Positions 45,290 through 54,302 of a stretch of 64,000 nt of DNA are shown here, in pieces; the first letter of the stretch is position 1, and the number at the start of each line of letters is the position of its first letter. Location of the stretch: positions 142,184 through 206,183 of the forward strand of contig NZ_JSYM01000005.1 in NCBI RefSeq assembly GCF_000812945.1, read 5' to 3'. A program made the position numbers and the translations under genes. Source of the DNA: Flavobacterium sp. AED (GTDB lineage: Bacteria > Bacteroidota > Bacteroidia > Flavobacteriales > Flavobacteriaceae). The notes beneath the pieces are model-generated. The model was not told the origin of the DNA. It worked only from the letters and a program-made list of their open reading frames with translations, and did not search any database.

Positions 45290-45397
45290 TTAAGAGTATA
45301 TTTCCATTATTAGAAAAAAAATCAAAATATAGATGGCGTTAGCTACCAGAACCCATGTATAGTTTTTCTTCCAGGTTTTTATTTTTTTTGTTTCCAT
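45290..45397 (-). CDS. 35-aa single-TM protein, probable symporter accessory
   Basis: Complete frame ATG 45397 to TAA 45290. METKKIKTWKKNYTWVLVANA is followed by a hydrophobic helix IYILIFFLIMEIYS. Basic N-terminus inside, one TM. It ends 3 nt before the SSS gene start, so translation is coupled. Small membrane partners of SSS transporters are known in other groups. The composition and spacing support a real gene, though no homology was tested. Confidence 0.75.
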   Translation of the reverse strand: METKKIKTWKKNYTWVLVANAIYILIFFLIMEIYS

Positions 45398-45409
45398 TTT
45401 TGAATTGTT

Positions 45410-47941
45410 TTAATTCTTGATTTTTTGTGCAGGAATGGTCACGGGCGATTTTAGCGAAATCATATTTGATACTAATCTAAAAGCGCCTGGAACTCCTTCA
45501 GGTAATTCTCTGAATAAACTTAAACCGGTATAAATATAATATCCTTTTCCATAAGGAGCGACTAACAAAGCACCATCTTTTGGTGTTTCCCCTTTATCAT
45601 TTGATGATAAAATAGGAGTGAAGGCTTTATCAAATTCATTAGGATAATACAATCCTTGTTCCTGTTTCCAGCCTTCAAAATCTTTTGAAGTGATTTTATT
45701 TGGGAAATTCATTATAGGATGATTTGGTGCTAAAAATCGAACTTCAGCATTTTCCTCAGTAACCCTGTCGCCAGAAATTTTTAGGGCGATAGGCGCTATG
45801 TTTGGGGTTACAAGATCATTTGGGTTATTGTATTGTACAATCATTGTTTTTCCTTCTTTGATAAAATCAAAAAGAATACTTTGTTTGTTTGCCAGTAATT
45901 TAACCGTATTATAAGCTCGAACTCCAGTCATCACTACATCAAAATTAGCTAGTTTTTCAGGAGTTATTTCTTCGGGTTTTAGAAGTGTTACTTTATAACC
46001 CATTTGCGATAAGCTTTTTGGAACTTCATCGCCGGCTCCCATAATATAACCAATGCGTTCCTCATTCGTTTTTAAATCCAGTTTGATAAACTTTGCTTCG
46101 GCAGGTTTCAAAACTTGTTGCTTGGTAATATGATTGTAATCGATTATGATTTGGTCCTTATCATATTGTGTATTGTCAATGACAGCAATACTTTTGGCGA
46201 CAGCTTCATTGGGTTTATTTGGTGGAGTTACCTCAAAATAAACGATTTGCTCCATTCCCTTTTTTTCTAAATTAAAAGGAATTAATTTTGGAGAAACCAT
46301 CCAATTACTCGGTAAGTCTAGTTGTAAATTACCTTTTACAGCATCTTTTCCAGCTTTGATTTTTACTGCTACAGTTTTATTTTTGTTATCCTTAAAAAGG
46401 GCTACTTTATCCAGAATACTGGTGGTTATTTCAGGAACAATATCTAAATAATTATACATTTCACCTTTTACGCCATCATTGTATTTATAGACAACGGTTC
46501 GCTCAAAAGGAATATCAATTCCATTGATTTGCATGTTAAAAACCACTTTCACTTCCCGAATGATATCAGGAATTCCAATGTTTTTTTGATCATCCACCGT
46601 GTACATTCCTACTGTTCCATTTTCTTTTAACCAATACGGTTGTGTGTATGCTATTGTTGTCGGTAATTGTAAATCGAGGTTGATGTTTTTTAAAATATTA
46701 GTATTTAAAGCTGAATTTTGAGGCGTGTTTTTCTGTTCCGGCAAAGTGTTTACACTCATTAATTGCATCGGAATAGTACTTCTATTTATTGCTTCAAGTT
46801 TTAGTTTTACAATGCTGCCAGGAGTTGCTTCCTGATTTTGGGCAACTGCCTCAAGATACAATCCGGAACAAGCAGCAATAATTTCTTTTATTGCGGAAGA
46901 TTTTAATGTGGTCCAATGCTTTTCGTCTAAAGATTGCATCATCGTATAGGCTTTCGCCAAATTTGGAATACTGGCCGAAGGATTTGTATAATCAAACTGA
47001 GAAGCGATGGTTGTCAATAATTCTCCGATAGGTTTTCCGCCTTTTACACGGTTCCAACTCGTGTCAACTCCTTCAAAAATTGAAGATTTATTTTTTAATG
47101 GTTCGCCATTTATAAATTCTAAATACTCGGTTTCCTCACCACGACTTCCGGTACTTCCAAAACCCTGTGATTGATGGCGACTGCGGCTTAAAGCGGCAAT
47201 TTCCTGATTTGATTTTCCAATTGATGGAAAATAAGTGCCTATTTGCATCTCCATCAAATTTGATTTATCAGCGGCATCAAATTTTTCTTTGCTACCATAA
47301 AACCACCATGAGGTATTAAAAAACTGACGTTTAGGTTGCCAAGGCTGCACTAATTTTAATTGTTCCGGAAAAATGGTTGGGTTATTGGCTAAATCAAAAC
47401 TTTCTACGCTCAACATTGCCGATGCAGTATGATGACCGTGTGTAGTTCCTGGAGAGCGATGGTCAAACCGATTGATGATTACATCAGGTTGAAATTTTCG
47501 AATAGCCCATACTATATCTGAGAGTACTTTTTGTTTGTCCCAAATTTCTAATGTTTCAGTTGGATTTTTAGAAAAACCAAAGTCATTGGCACGGGAAAAA
47601 AATTGTTCGCCACCATCAATTTTTCTGGCTTCTATAAGTTCTTGAGTTCTTATTACTCCTAATAATTCGCGCAATTGCGGACCTATTAAATTTTGCCCTC
47701 CATCACCGCGCGTCAAGGATAAGTAGCCGGTCCTTGCTTTTGTCTCATTTGATAAATAAGAAATCAAGCGGGTATTTTCATCATCAGGATGAGCAGCTAT
47801 ATAAAGAACTGAACCTAAAAAATTAAGTTTTTGAATTTGATTATAAATTTCAACAGAATTTAATTTTTGAGGTTGTTGAGCGATTGCTATTTGAAAACAA
47901 AAAAGGAATAGTAGAATCGCTTGCAGGTGTTTTTTTTGCAT
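45410..47941 (-). CDS. Exported PIG-L family deacetylase, large form
   Basis: 843 aa from ATG 47941. An upstream in-frame start at 47971 would precede the signal peptide (QAILLFLFCFQIAIAQQ) with extra residues. The LmbE/PIG-L zinc domain is N-terminal: AAHPDDE (motif near 50), then NRFDHRSPGTTHGHHTAS with the catalytic His. The ~600 C-terminal residues are beta-rich, with a NEW3-like/CBM-like part, and may bind carbohydrate or lipid. Most PIG-L enzymes are 200-300 aa; the large exported form is typical of Bacteroidota. Likely deacetylates an N-acetyl-amino sugar; linked to the symporter. Confidence 0.9.
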   Translation of the reverse strand: MQKKHLQAILLFLFCFQIAIAQQPQKLNSVEIYNQIQKLNFLGSVLYIAAHPDDENTRLISYLSNETKARTGYLSLTRGDGGQNLIGPQLRELLGVIRTQELIEARKIDGGEQFFSRANDFGFSKNPTETLEIWDKQKVLSDIVWAIRKFQPDVIINRFDHRSPGTTHGHHTASAMLSVESFDLANNPTIFPEQLKLVQPWQPKRQFFNTSWWFYGSKEKFDAADKSNLMEMQIGTYFPSIGKSNQEIAALSRSRHQSQGFGSTGSRGEETEYLEFINGEPLKNKSSIFEGVDTSWNRVKGGKPIGELLTTIASQFDYTNPSASIPNLAKAYTMMQSLDEKHWTTLKSSAIKEIIAACSGLYLEAVAQNQEATPGSIVKLKLEAINRSTIPMQLMSVNTLPEQKNTPQNSALNTNILKNINLDLQLPTTIAYTQPYWLKENGTVGMYTVDDQKNIGIPDIIREVKVVFNMQINGIDIPFERTVVYKYNDGVKGEMYNYLDIVPEITTSILDKVALFKDNKNKTVAVKIKAGKDAVKGNLQLDLPSNWMVSPKLIPFNLEKKGMEQIVYFEVTPPNKPNEAVAKSIAVIDNTQYDKDQIIIDYNHITKQQVLKPAEAKFIKLDLKTNEERIGYIMGAGDEVPKSLSQMGYKVTLLKPEEITPEKLANFDVVMTGVRAYNTVKLLANKQSILFDFIKEGKTMIVQYNNPNDLVTPNIAPIALKISGDRVTEENAEVRFLAPNHPIMNFPNKITSKDFEGWKQEQGLYYPNEFDKAFTPILSSNDKGETPKDGALLVAPYGKGYYIYTGLSLFRELPEGVPGAFRLVSNMISLKSPVTIPAQKIKN

Positions 47942-48042
47942 TATTTTAAATTTAATTTGCAATAGCTTCAAATGTAGGAATTAAATAATTTTTTCTGAAA
48001 TGTTTTGGGTTTTCTTTAAAATAAAAATTTGATTTAATAAAA

Positions 48043-48072
48043 AAAGAGAGAACTAATTTTGGTTCTCTCTTT
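48043..48072 (-). terminator. Terminator after the 48095-48628 gene
   Basis: AAAGAGAGAAC (48043-48053) / GTTCTCTCTTT (48062-48072), 11-bp stem and A/T flanks. Serves the minus-strand gene ending at 48095. Confidence 0.85.
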
Positions 48073-48094
48073 TTTTTTGATCACTTATAAAGTA

Positions 48095-48628
48095 TTAGTG
48101 TCTTCCGTGTCCATTACCATTTCCATTTCCTCGACCATTACCTTCATTACCTCTACGGTTATCGTGGTCTCTGCGATTATCATGTTCTCTACGATCGTCT
48201 CTTCTGTTATCATAGTCTCTACGGTTGTCGTATTCTCTGCGATTATTGTTATAACCTATATTTCTTTGCTCATTACCACGGTATCCTCTGTAATATCTTG
48301 ATCTATCATTATCAAAGTTTCTGTAAGGTCTTGAACCGTGATAATCATTTAAGACTACTTTGTATCCACCATACAAATCATAATTTCTATATTGTCTCGG
48401 TAAATATCTTGATCGAATCCATCTTCCTTCTCCAAAATAAATAAACTGAGTTGCTCTTACATCATAATAAGCTTCAACATCTGGTAAATAATAATACTCA
48501 GCTTCGGCATATCCTGAAGGACCCCAATCTGGTCGTGTACCAATGTTTAAACTTACTGAAACTTGTGCATGTATTGTACTGGATGCAAAAAGTATAATTC
48601 CTACGGCGATTAATTTTAATGTTCTCAT
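48095..48628 (-). CDS. Exported RD/RE-repeat protein (module copy 1, gene A)
   Basis: 177 aa. Signal peptide (cleavage near IHAQ), then a conserved core VSLNIGTRPDWGPSGY..YYYLPDVEAYYDVRATQFIYF..RWIRSRYLPRQYRNYDLYGGYKVVLNDYHGSRPY. The C-terminus is low complexity with YDNRRDYDNRRD repeats and a G/N/H-rich end. The core matches 49346-49867 almost residue for residue; only the tail differs. Acts in the envelope or outside; function unknown. Confidence 0.87.
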   Translation of the reverse strand: MRTLKLIAVGIILFASSTIHAQVSVSLNIGTRPDWGPSGYAEAEYYYLPDVEAYYDVRATQFIYFGEGRWIRSRYLPRQYRNYDLYGGYKVVLNDYHGSRPYRNFDNDRSRYYRGYRGNEQRNIGYNNNRREYDNRRDYDNRRDDRREHDNRRDHDNRRGNEGNGRGNGNGNGHGRH

Positions 48629-48692
48629 TTTTCAAATATTTAATTAGTAATAATTTTATATAAACTCATTTGTAAATACTTTTTTAGTTAAG

Positions 48693-48708
48693 CCAACAAC
48701 TGTGCCAA
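48693..48708 (-). promoter_or_regulatory. Sigma-54-like element upstream of gene A1
   Basis: On the minus strand TTGGCACAGTTGTTGGC: GG/C spacing follows the -24/-12 pattern TGGCAC-N5-TTG, but the final base of TTGC is replaced by G. A 15-nt identical core is found at 49933-49947 upstream of the paralogous gene, both about 65 nt before the start codon. Confidence 0.5.
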
Positions 48709-48749
48709 TATAGATTTTTTAACATTTAATTAAGATTTGATTACTAAAA

Positions 48750-48777
48750 AAAAGAGAAGCTCATAAGCTTCTCTTTT
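48750..48777 (-). terminator. Terminator after gene B1
   Basis: AAAAGAGAAGCT / AGCTTCTCTTTT perfect 12-bp stem with 4-nt loop, 22 nt past the stop of the 48800-49117 gene. Confidence 0.88.
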
Positions 48778-48799
48778 GATTCTATTTTTTAAAATTTAA

Positions 48800-49117
48800 T
48801 TATAATAAAAGGATCAATAAAAGGATTATAATTATAATAGCACCAACGGATAAATAAACACCGTTTCCAGTTGATCTTAACTCAGCGTTAATGGCTCTAA
48901 CTTCTTTTCTAAGTGCTTTCTTCTCTGAAGATTTCATTGAAGATTTGTCCATTGCTTTTATTTCATCTAAACGAGAAAGCAACGTTTTAACATTTTCAGG
49001 AACTTCTTTTGTATTGCTTGTTACTGCAATTGGATTTTTTTCGGCAGCAATACTATTGGTTGGAATAACTGTTAATGATAGTACCATTATCATTAAATAA
49101 AAGGTAACTTTTTTCAT
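48800..49117 (-). CDS. Small exported helical protein with C-terminal TM (module copy 1, gene B)
   Basis: 105 aa. Signal peptide (MKKVTFYLMIMVLSLTVIPT...), a charged helix VKTLLSRLDEIKAMDKSSMKSSEKKALRKEV, then a C-terminal TM (VGAIIIIILLLILLL). About 90% identical to 50040-50357; residues 47-96 appear identical. Such short tail-anchored proteins are common in Flavobacteriaceae; function unknown. Confidence 0.85.
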   Translation of the reverse strand: MKKVTFYLMIMVLSLTVIPTNSIAAEKNPIAVTSNTKEVPENVKTLLSRLDEIKAMDKSSMKSSEKKALRKEVRAINAELRSTGNGVYLSVGAIIIIILLLILLL

Positions 49118-49295
49118 CTTGTTTCTGTTTTTGATTAAACACTATTGTTCTTGTAAATATAAAAAATAATTAATAATAAATTTCATATAATTGAATGTCA
49201 AAATAATATTTTAAAAACTAAAAAAAAAGAATGTCGATGTAATTTGCTTAAAATTAAAGGACCACTTTTAAATCATTTTATTAGAGGTTGTATAA

Positions 49296-49328
49296 AAAAA
49301 GAGAGTCCCAATTTGGGACTCTCTTTTT
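49296..49328 (-). terminator. Terminator after gene A2
   Basis: 15-bp perfect stem, arms 49296-49310 and 49314-49328, loop of three, flanked by A/T runs; core AGAGAGTCCCA/TGGGACTCTCT. Confidence 0.9.
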
Positions 49329-49345
49329 GATTGCATGAATCAGTC

Positions 49346-49867
49346 TTAATGTTTCCCATTTCCATGGCCACCGTTTCCTTTTCCATTTCCTTTTTCATGA
49401 CCATCATTTCCGCCACCTTGGTTTCCGTTACCTCCGTGGTTGCCATTATTGCCGTTATTTTTATATGCTTTATTATTGTTATTCCCTCTTGGACCTATAG
49501 CTCTTTGAGGAGCACCATGATATCCTTTGTAATATTTTACTTTATGATTTTTAAAGTTACTGTAAGGTCTTGAACCATGATAATCATTCAATACAACTTT
49601 GTATCCATTGTACAGATCATAATTTCTGTATTGCCCAGGTAAATATCTTGAACGGATCCATCTTCCTCCATTAAAATAAATAAACTGTGTTGCTCTTATG
49701 TCATAATAAGCTTCTACATCAGGTAAGTAATAATAATCTACATTAGAATATCCTGAGGGACCCCATGACGGAGCTGTACCTATATTTACATTTACTGAAA
49801 CTTGTGCGTGTATCGAACTTGTTACTAAAAGGATTATTCCTGCCGCAATTAATTTTAATGTTTTCAT
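49346..49867 (-). CDS. Exported G/N/H-rich repeat protein (module copy 2, gene A)
   Basis: 173 aa. Paralogue of 48095-48628: same signal and core (IGTAPSWGPSGYSNVDYYYLPDVEAYYDIRATQFIYF, RYLPGQYRNYDLYNGYKVVLNDYHGSRPY). The tail is Gly/Asn/His-rich (NGNHGGNGNQGGGND) rather than Arg/Asp-rich. Conservation of the core with a replaced tail suggests the core folds while the tail is free to vary. Confidence 0.87.
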   Translation of the reverse strand: MKTLKLIAAGIILLVTSSIHAQVSVNVNIGTAPSWGPSGYSNVDYYYLPDVEAYYDIRATQFIYFNGGRWIRSRYLPGQYRNYDLYNGYKVVLNDYHGSRPYSNFKNHKVKYYKGYHGAPQRAIGPRGNNNNKAYKNNGNNGNHGGNGNQGGGNDGHEKGNGKGNGGHGNGKH

Positions 49868-49932
49868 TCTTTAAATATTTAATTAATAATTATTTTATAT
49901 TCACTACTTAAGTCAATACTTTTTGTGCAAAT

Positions 49933-49947
49933 CCAACAACTGTGCCA
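49933..49947 (-). promoter_or_regulatory. Sigma-54-like element upstream of gene A2
   Basis: Minus strand TGGCACAGTTGTTGG, identical to the copy at 48693-48707 in otherwise diverged flanking DNA. About 65 nt before the A2 start. Same reservation about the -12 base. Confidence 0.5.
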
Positions 49948-49991
49948 GTTTAAAATAGTTAAACTATTATTGGGTTTTAGTTTTCATAAAA

Positions 49992-50017
49992 AAAGAGAAG
50001 TAATATAGCTTCTCTTT
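49992..50017 (-). terminator. Terminator after gene B2
   Basis: AAAGAGAAG / CTTCTCTTT 9-bp stem with 8-nt loop, 23 nt past the stop of 50040-50357. Confidence 0.8.
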
Positions 50018-50039
50018 AAATTTTATTTTGGAAACCGGA

Positions 50040-50357
50040 TTACAATAAAAGAATCAATAAAAGGATAACGATTATAATTGCACCAACTGATAGATAAACA
50101 CCGTTTCCAGTTGATCTTAACTCAGCATTAATGGCACGAACTTCTTTACGAAGGGCTTTTTTCTCTGATGATTTCATGGATGATTTGTCCATTGCTTTAA
50201 TTTCATCTAAACGAGAAAGCATTGTTTTAACGTTTTCTGGAATTTCTTTTGTGTTGCTTGTTACTGTAATTGGATTTTTTTCAGCAGCAAAAGTAGTGGT
50301 TGGAATTATACTTAATGATAATAACATCATCATTAAATAAAAGGTAACTTTTTTCAT
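50040..50357 (-). CDS. Small exported helical protein with C-terminal TM (module copy 2, gene B)
   Basis: 105 aa. Same plan as 48800-49117 with about eleven substitutions, most in the signal peptide. The helix DEIKAMDKSSMKSSEKKALR and TM tail are unchanged, which implies strong constraint on that part. Second copy of the two-gene module. Confidence 0.85.
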   Translation of the reverse strand: MKKVTFYLMMMLLSLSIIPTTTFAAEKNPITVTSNTKEIPENVKTMLSRLDEIKAMDKSSMKSSEKKALRKEVRAINAELRSTGNGVYLSVGAIIIVILLLILLL

Positions 50358-50525
50358 CTTGTTTTTTTTAGGATTAGTTGATATGTTTTTTATTAATGTA
50401 AAGATAAAGCGAAACTGAAAGAAGGAACTTATAGAATTATTGTATTAAATTATATAATTCACACTTTAGAAATAAAAATATTTAATTATTGTAATCTCTT
50501 TTTAATTAGATGGTTGTGTTTTTTA

Positions 50526-52346
50526 TTATTTATAAATAACAGTGCGAGGTTTTGCTAATTCAAAATCCTGAAAACCAAAATCAGTAGTCTCAAAAGAATT
50601 AGTTTTGAATACATTTTCTCCGATATCTGGAATTGATGGATAATAGGAAAGTGATATTTGGAAAGAACTAAATACTAAATAATCATTATTTATAATAAAA
50701 CCAATCCCAATTTTTGAATATGCTTTACTTTCACCAAGTCTTTTTTGAGAATTTCCAAGCATGGCAATTGAATAGTTAAAATATGGATTTACCCGAAATC
50801 CCCACAAATCCCATGGTGAATAGGCTTGAGTTTGTAAAGTCAATACTGCTTTTTGAGTACCATATTCAGCACTTGTAAAACCAATTAGTCCATTATTTTC
50901 ATTAATTGATAACTTATCTCCTATAGAATTTAACCGGTTTATCCCTAAAATGAGTTGAGGCTTAATAAACTGTCTTAATTTCCATTTTCCAATATCAATT
51001 AAATTAGTGAAATAATTTGCCTGAAAAGAAAAAGCAGTCTGGTTTGTAGTCGATTTATCAAAAAAAGAACCTAGTTCTATATTGGTACTTAAAAAACCCC
51101 ATTTGTAAAAATTCCCAAAAGCAGCTCGACAACCCAAATAGAAACGACCAGTGTTATTTTTATATTGATACCCACCGGTTATTCCATAAATTTTTCCAAT
51201 GGGAACATCTTCTATAACTCCATTTTTAAAAATATATTTGTCTTCAACAAATAGTCGTGAAGTAACACCGATTCCGGCAAGAAAAAATTTCTCTCCAGAA
51301 TAGAAATCGATTGGATCATACACTATTGTTGGACTTTCTATGTATTTTATATTTAAAAATCGCCCGGATAAAATTAGATTTGTGGTTCTGTCTCCCTCAG
51401 TGTTTCCTTTAAATATTTTAAAAGCATGTCCCACCCATAAATCTTGTGAATTGTATTTAAAATTTTGTTTGGCATATATCAAATTGGAATCCTGAAGTGT
51501 ATCTTTTCTAAATTGTTGATCAATGTAAATTCCAGCCGCCCATTTTGCAAAAGGAGAATAAAAAGGACGATCAATATTCACACTTTTGCCATAATAATTA
51601 TCTAAATCAATATGATAATTAAAAGTAGTTTTAATAAATGTATTCTTGATGTTAGGAATGCTATAGGTCAAACTATAAGCTTTTTTTCCATCGCTGAATC
51701 TGGTTTTATATTCATTGTCAATTTCATGGCCAGATCCTAAAAAGTTCCGTTCATTCAATTCGAAAGTGGCTCTGGAATTAGAAATGGATCCTTTTGGAAT
51801 AATGCTCCAAGTATCCAATACCCGAATATAAACATCAACTGAATCAGGATTGTTTTTAATTAATTGTGGCGTTATACTAACTCTGCTAACGAATCTTTGA
51901 GTCCTAATCAAACGTTCTGATTCTTTTACTAATAAGGAATCCAACGGTTCGTTTTCTCTTATGAGTAATAAATTTTGAATTGCCAGTCTATTGGTCTTAA
52001 TGTGTATTCTGTTTCCGCTTCTTTCAGCCCAATTTCGAGCTTCTTTAGTTGTATCAATTTCTGAAAATCCAAACGGATCAAGCGTTGTAATGTTTATATT
52101 TCTAATAGTTCTGCCTTCAAAAGCAAGGTATTTTTTGTGTATTACTTTTTTCTTTTTAGTTTTTATATTAACGGGTTCAAAAATTAAATGATGCAACATT
52201 TTAGTGAACTTTCTTTTTTTGGAATAGGTTTGAATATCCTTGTACACTTCAGAAGAATCCTTTTTGGGCATATTAACCTGCGAAAAAGAAATCTGAAAGC
52301 AACAAAAAAGTAAAAAAAATAAAATCAGTTTTTGTTTTTGAAACAT
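50526..52346 (-). CDS. Outer-membrane beta-barrel protein with POTRA-like N-terminus
   Basis: 606 aa. Signal peptide (cleavage near ISFSQ). An N-terminal domain (about 75-185, FEGRTIRNINITTLDPFGFSE... ENEPLDSLLVKESERLIRTQRFVSRVSI) has POTRA-like character. It is followed by ~420 residues of alternating beta strands as in Omp85/BamA-like barrels. The strand ending in the final Tyr/Lys (...RTVIYK) lacks the usual terminal Phe. Exact role (assembly factor or porin) not assigned. Confidence 0.8.
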   Translation of the reverse strand: MFQKQKLILFFLLFCCFQISFSQVNMPKKDSSEVYKDIQTYSKKRKFTKMLHHLIFEPVNIKTKKKKVIHKKYLAFEGRTIRNINITTLDPFGFSEIDTTKEARNWAERSGNRIHIKTNRLAIQNLLLIRENEPLDSLLVKESERLIRTQRFVSRVSITPQLIKNNPDSVDVYIRVLDTWSIIPKGSISNSRATFELNERNFLGSGHEIDNEYKTRFSDGKKAYSLTYSIPNIKNTFIKTTFNYHIDLDNYYGKSVNIDRPFYSPFAKWAAGIYIDQQFRKDTLQDSNLIYAKQNFKYNSQDLWVGHAFKIFKGNTEGDRTTNLILSGRFLNIKYIESPTIVYDPIDFYSGEKFFLAGIGVTSRLFVEDKYIFKNGVIEDVPIGKIYGITGGYQYKNNTGRFYLGCRAAFGNFYKWGFLSTNIELGSFFDKSTTNQTAFSFQANYFTNLIDIGKWKLRQFIKPQLILGINRLNSIGDKLSINENNGLIGFTSAEYGTQKAVLTLQTQAYSPWDLWGFRVNPYFNYSIAMLGNSQKRLGESKAYSKIGIGFIINNDYLVFSSFQISLSYYPSIPDIGENVFKTNSFETTDFGFQDFELAKPRTVIYK

Positions 52347-52392
52347 CTTAAAAAAATTAGCTTTAAAAAATAGATTTTGAAATTTTAAGCAA

Positions 52393-53592
52393 TTAATTTT
52401 CAGTACGGTTTATATCATTTTCTGTGGTTGTTTCTGTAAACATTGGAACAGTTATATCGGTTTTGATTATGATTTTTTTTGGTGTTGTTTCTGAATCAAA
52501 AAGAGGTAATTTTATATTACGCCACGTATATGTTTTTGGTAAATCATCACCCATTAAATAGCCCCAAGGTTCCAGCGATTCTATTCTGTCAAAAATCACT
52601 TTAAGAATCGCAATTATCGGAATGGCTAAAAACATTCCAGAAATACCACAAAGCGCACCGCCTATAATAATCCCAATAATGGAAACAAATGCATTTATTT
52701 GAACTTTTGAACTAACAACTAAAGGGACTAAAATATTATTGTCAATTAATTGTACAATTATATTTACTACAATGACACCAACAATAATGGATAAGTCGGG
52801 CGTGCCGGTTAGGGATGCTATAATGCTTAAAGCACCAGCAAATAATATTCCAACATAGGGTATTAAGTTTAATATTCCCGTAACAATTCCCAATAAAATA
52901 GCATATTTAACGTCTATTATCATAAATCCAATTGTTGTCAATAGGGAAACCAGAATCATTTCTATAATTAAACCAACAATGTAACTTTTTACGGCTACTT
53001 TTATTTGAGAAAGAATATCCTGTAATTTAGGATGGTATTCTTTTTTTATCAATTTAGAAAAGAACAGCATAAAATGGGTTCTGTACAAAAGGATTAAAAA
53101 AGTATAAATGGGAATTAAAATAATGTTTAAGAGAGTGTCTGTGAAGGAAGCTAAGGTTGTACCGAGCAATTCTTTTCCTTTTTCCATCGAATCTTCCGTT
53201 GCAGTGTCAAGATATTCTTTTTGTTCTCTTGAACTTATATTGAAATGTTCTCGGATGTATTGTTGAATATTATGAATGTGGATGGATATATTTCTCTCGA
53301 TTTTATTGAAATCATTAGCCATTTCACTAACTTGAATGGATAAAAATGCAAAAAGCCCAATAAAGAGTAAAATAAACAGCAAAACGGTTATCATAACTGC
53401 TATAACATGTGGAAAACGGAGTCTATGTCTTATAAAATGAGCAATTGGTCTTAGTATAATAGCAAATATAAAAGACAACAGAATTGGAATTAAAATTTCC
53501 TGACCAATATAAAAAATATAGCCAAAACTGATTAGGCTCAATAAAATCAGCGTAAGCTTTGCGTAGAAAGGTAGTTTTATTATTTCGTTCAT
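52393..53592 (-). CDS. AI-2E family transporter (PerM/TqsA-like)
   Basis: 399 aa, about 8 TM. N-terminal pair, long periplasmic/coiled segment around 70-150 (VSEMANDFNKIERNISIHIHNIQ), and the GILNLIPYVGILFAGALSIIASL and IDNNILVPLVVSSKVQINAF segments typical of the family. Known members export autoinducer-2 or serve as Na+/H+ exchangers; the substrate here is open. Confidence 0.92.
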   Translation of the reverse strand: MNEIIKLPFYAKLTLILLSLISFGYIFYIGQEILIPILLSFIFAIILRPIAHFIRHRLRFPHVIAVMITVLLFILLFIGLFAFLSIQVSEMANDFNKIERNISIHIHNIQQYIREHFNISSREQKEYLDTATEDSMEKGKELLGTTLASFTDTLLNIILIPIYTFLILLYRTHFMLFFSKLIKKEYHPKLQDILSQIKVAVKSYIVGLIIEMILVSLLTTIGFMIIDVKYAILLGIVTGILNLIPYVGILFAGALSIIASLTGTPDLSIIVGVIVVNIIVQLIDNNILVPLVVSSKVQINAFVSIIGIIIGGALCGISGMFLAIPIIAILKVIFDRIESLEPWGYLMGDDLPKTYTWRNIKLPLFDSETTPKKIIIKTDITVPMFTETTTENDINRTEN

Positions 53593-53760
53593 ATTTTAGT
53601 TTTTTATAGATGTTAAAACTATTTCTAAATTTAACAAGCAAATATGATAGAATAAAAAATCTAAAGCGTTATAGATTTTTTTAAAATAGTTATATAATTT
53701 ACACTTATAAAACTATAAATTCAACAATAGAGTGAATAAGACCGAAGTATTTAAATAAAA

Positions 53761-54291
53761 TTAATCTATGAATTCTTTATCATCAAAATGATTTTTCATA
53801 ATTGAAATTCCTTTTTGCAAAAGCAAATTATTAGGAAAGATGACCATTTCTCCAGTTTGAGTTCTTAAGTAAACATGAAAAGCTCCAATGTCCTCAATTT
53901 CAGCTTCAATAGGAAAATCTTTGTCATGAATTTTTATTACATCACCAATTTTAAACGGAAAAGAAAAGAACAAAATAATACCAGATGTGATGTTACTCAA
54001 AATGGACCATTGGGCAACCATTGCAACTCCAACAATGGTTGTAACAGAGGAAAGTGCAATGAAAATATCTTTAGTTTGAACTCCCCAAATTATTATTAAA
54101 GCAGTTACTGTGAGGATATTAATTAATAAATGAATGTATTTGATAACTAAATTAGTTCGATGTTCAATAGTATGACTAGATTTAGCATAGCGTCTTACCA
54201 GTTTTGTAGAAATAATTCGCAATGAAATTAAAAAAACTAAAACAATTCCAGTTCCAATTAGTTCTCGTGTAAAATCATTTAAAAAAATCAT
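53761..54291 (-). CDS. Small mechanosensitive channel, MscS type (no C-terminal domain)
   Basis: 176 aa, about three TM segments, then the pore helix region GVAMVAQWSILSNITSGIILFFSFPFKIGDVI and beta domain IEAEIEDIGAFHVYLRTQTGEMVIFPNN. The MscS alpha/beta C-terminal cage is missing, so this is the minimal channel form. Followed 12 nt later by maf on the same strand. Confidence 0.9.
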   Translation of the reverse strand: MIFLNDFTRELIGTGIVLVFLISLRIISTKLVRRYAKSSHTIEHRTNLVIKYIHLLINILTVTALIIIWGVQTKDIFIALSSVTTIVGVAMVAQWSILSNITSGIILFFSFPFKIGDVIKIHDKDFPIEAEIEDIGAFHVYLRTQTGEMVIFPNNLLLQKGISIMKNHFDDKEFID

Positions 54292-54302
54292 ATTTCCGGT
54301 TT

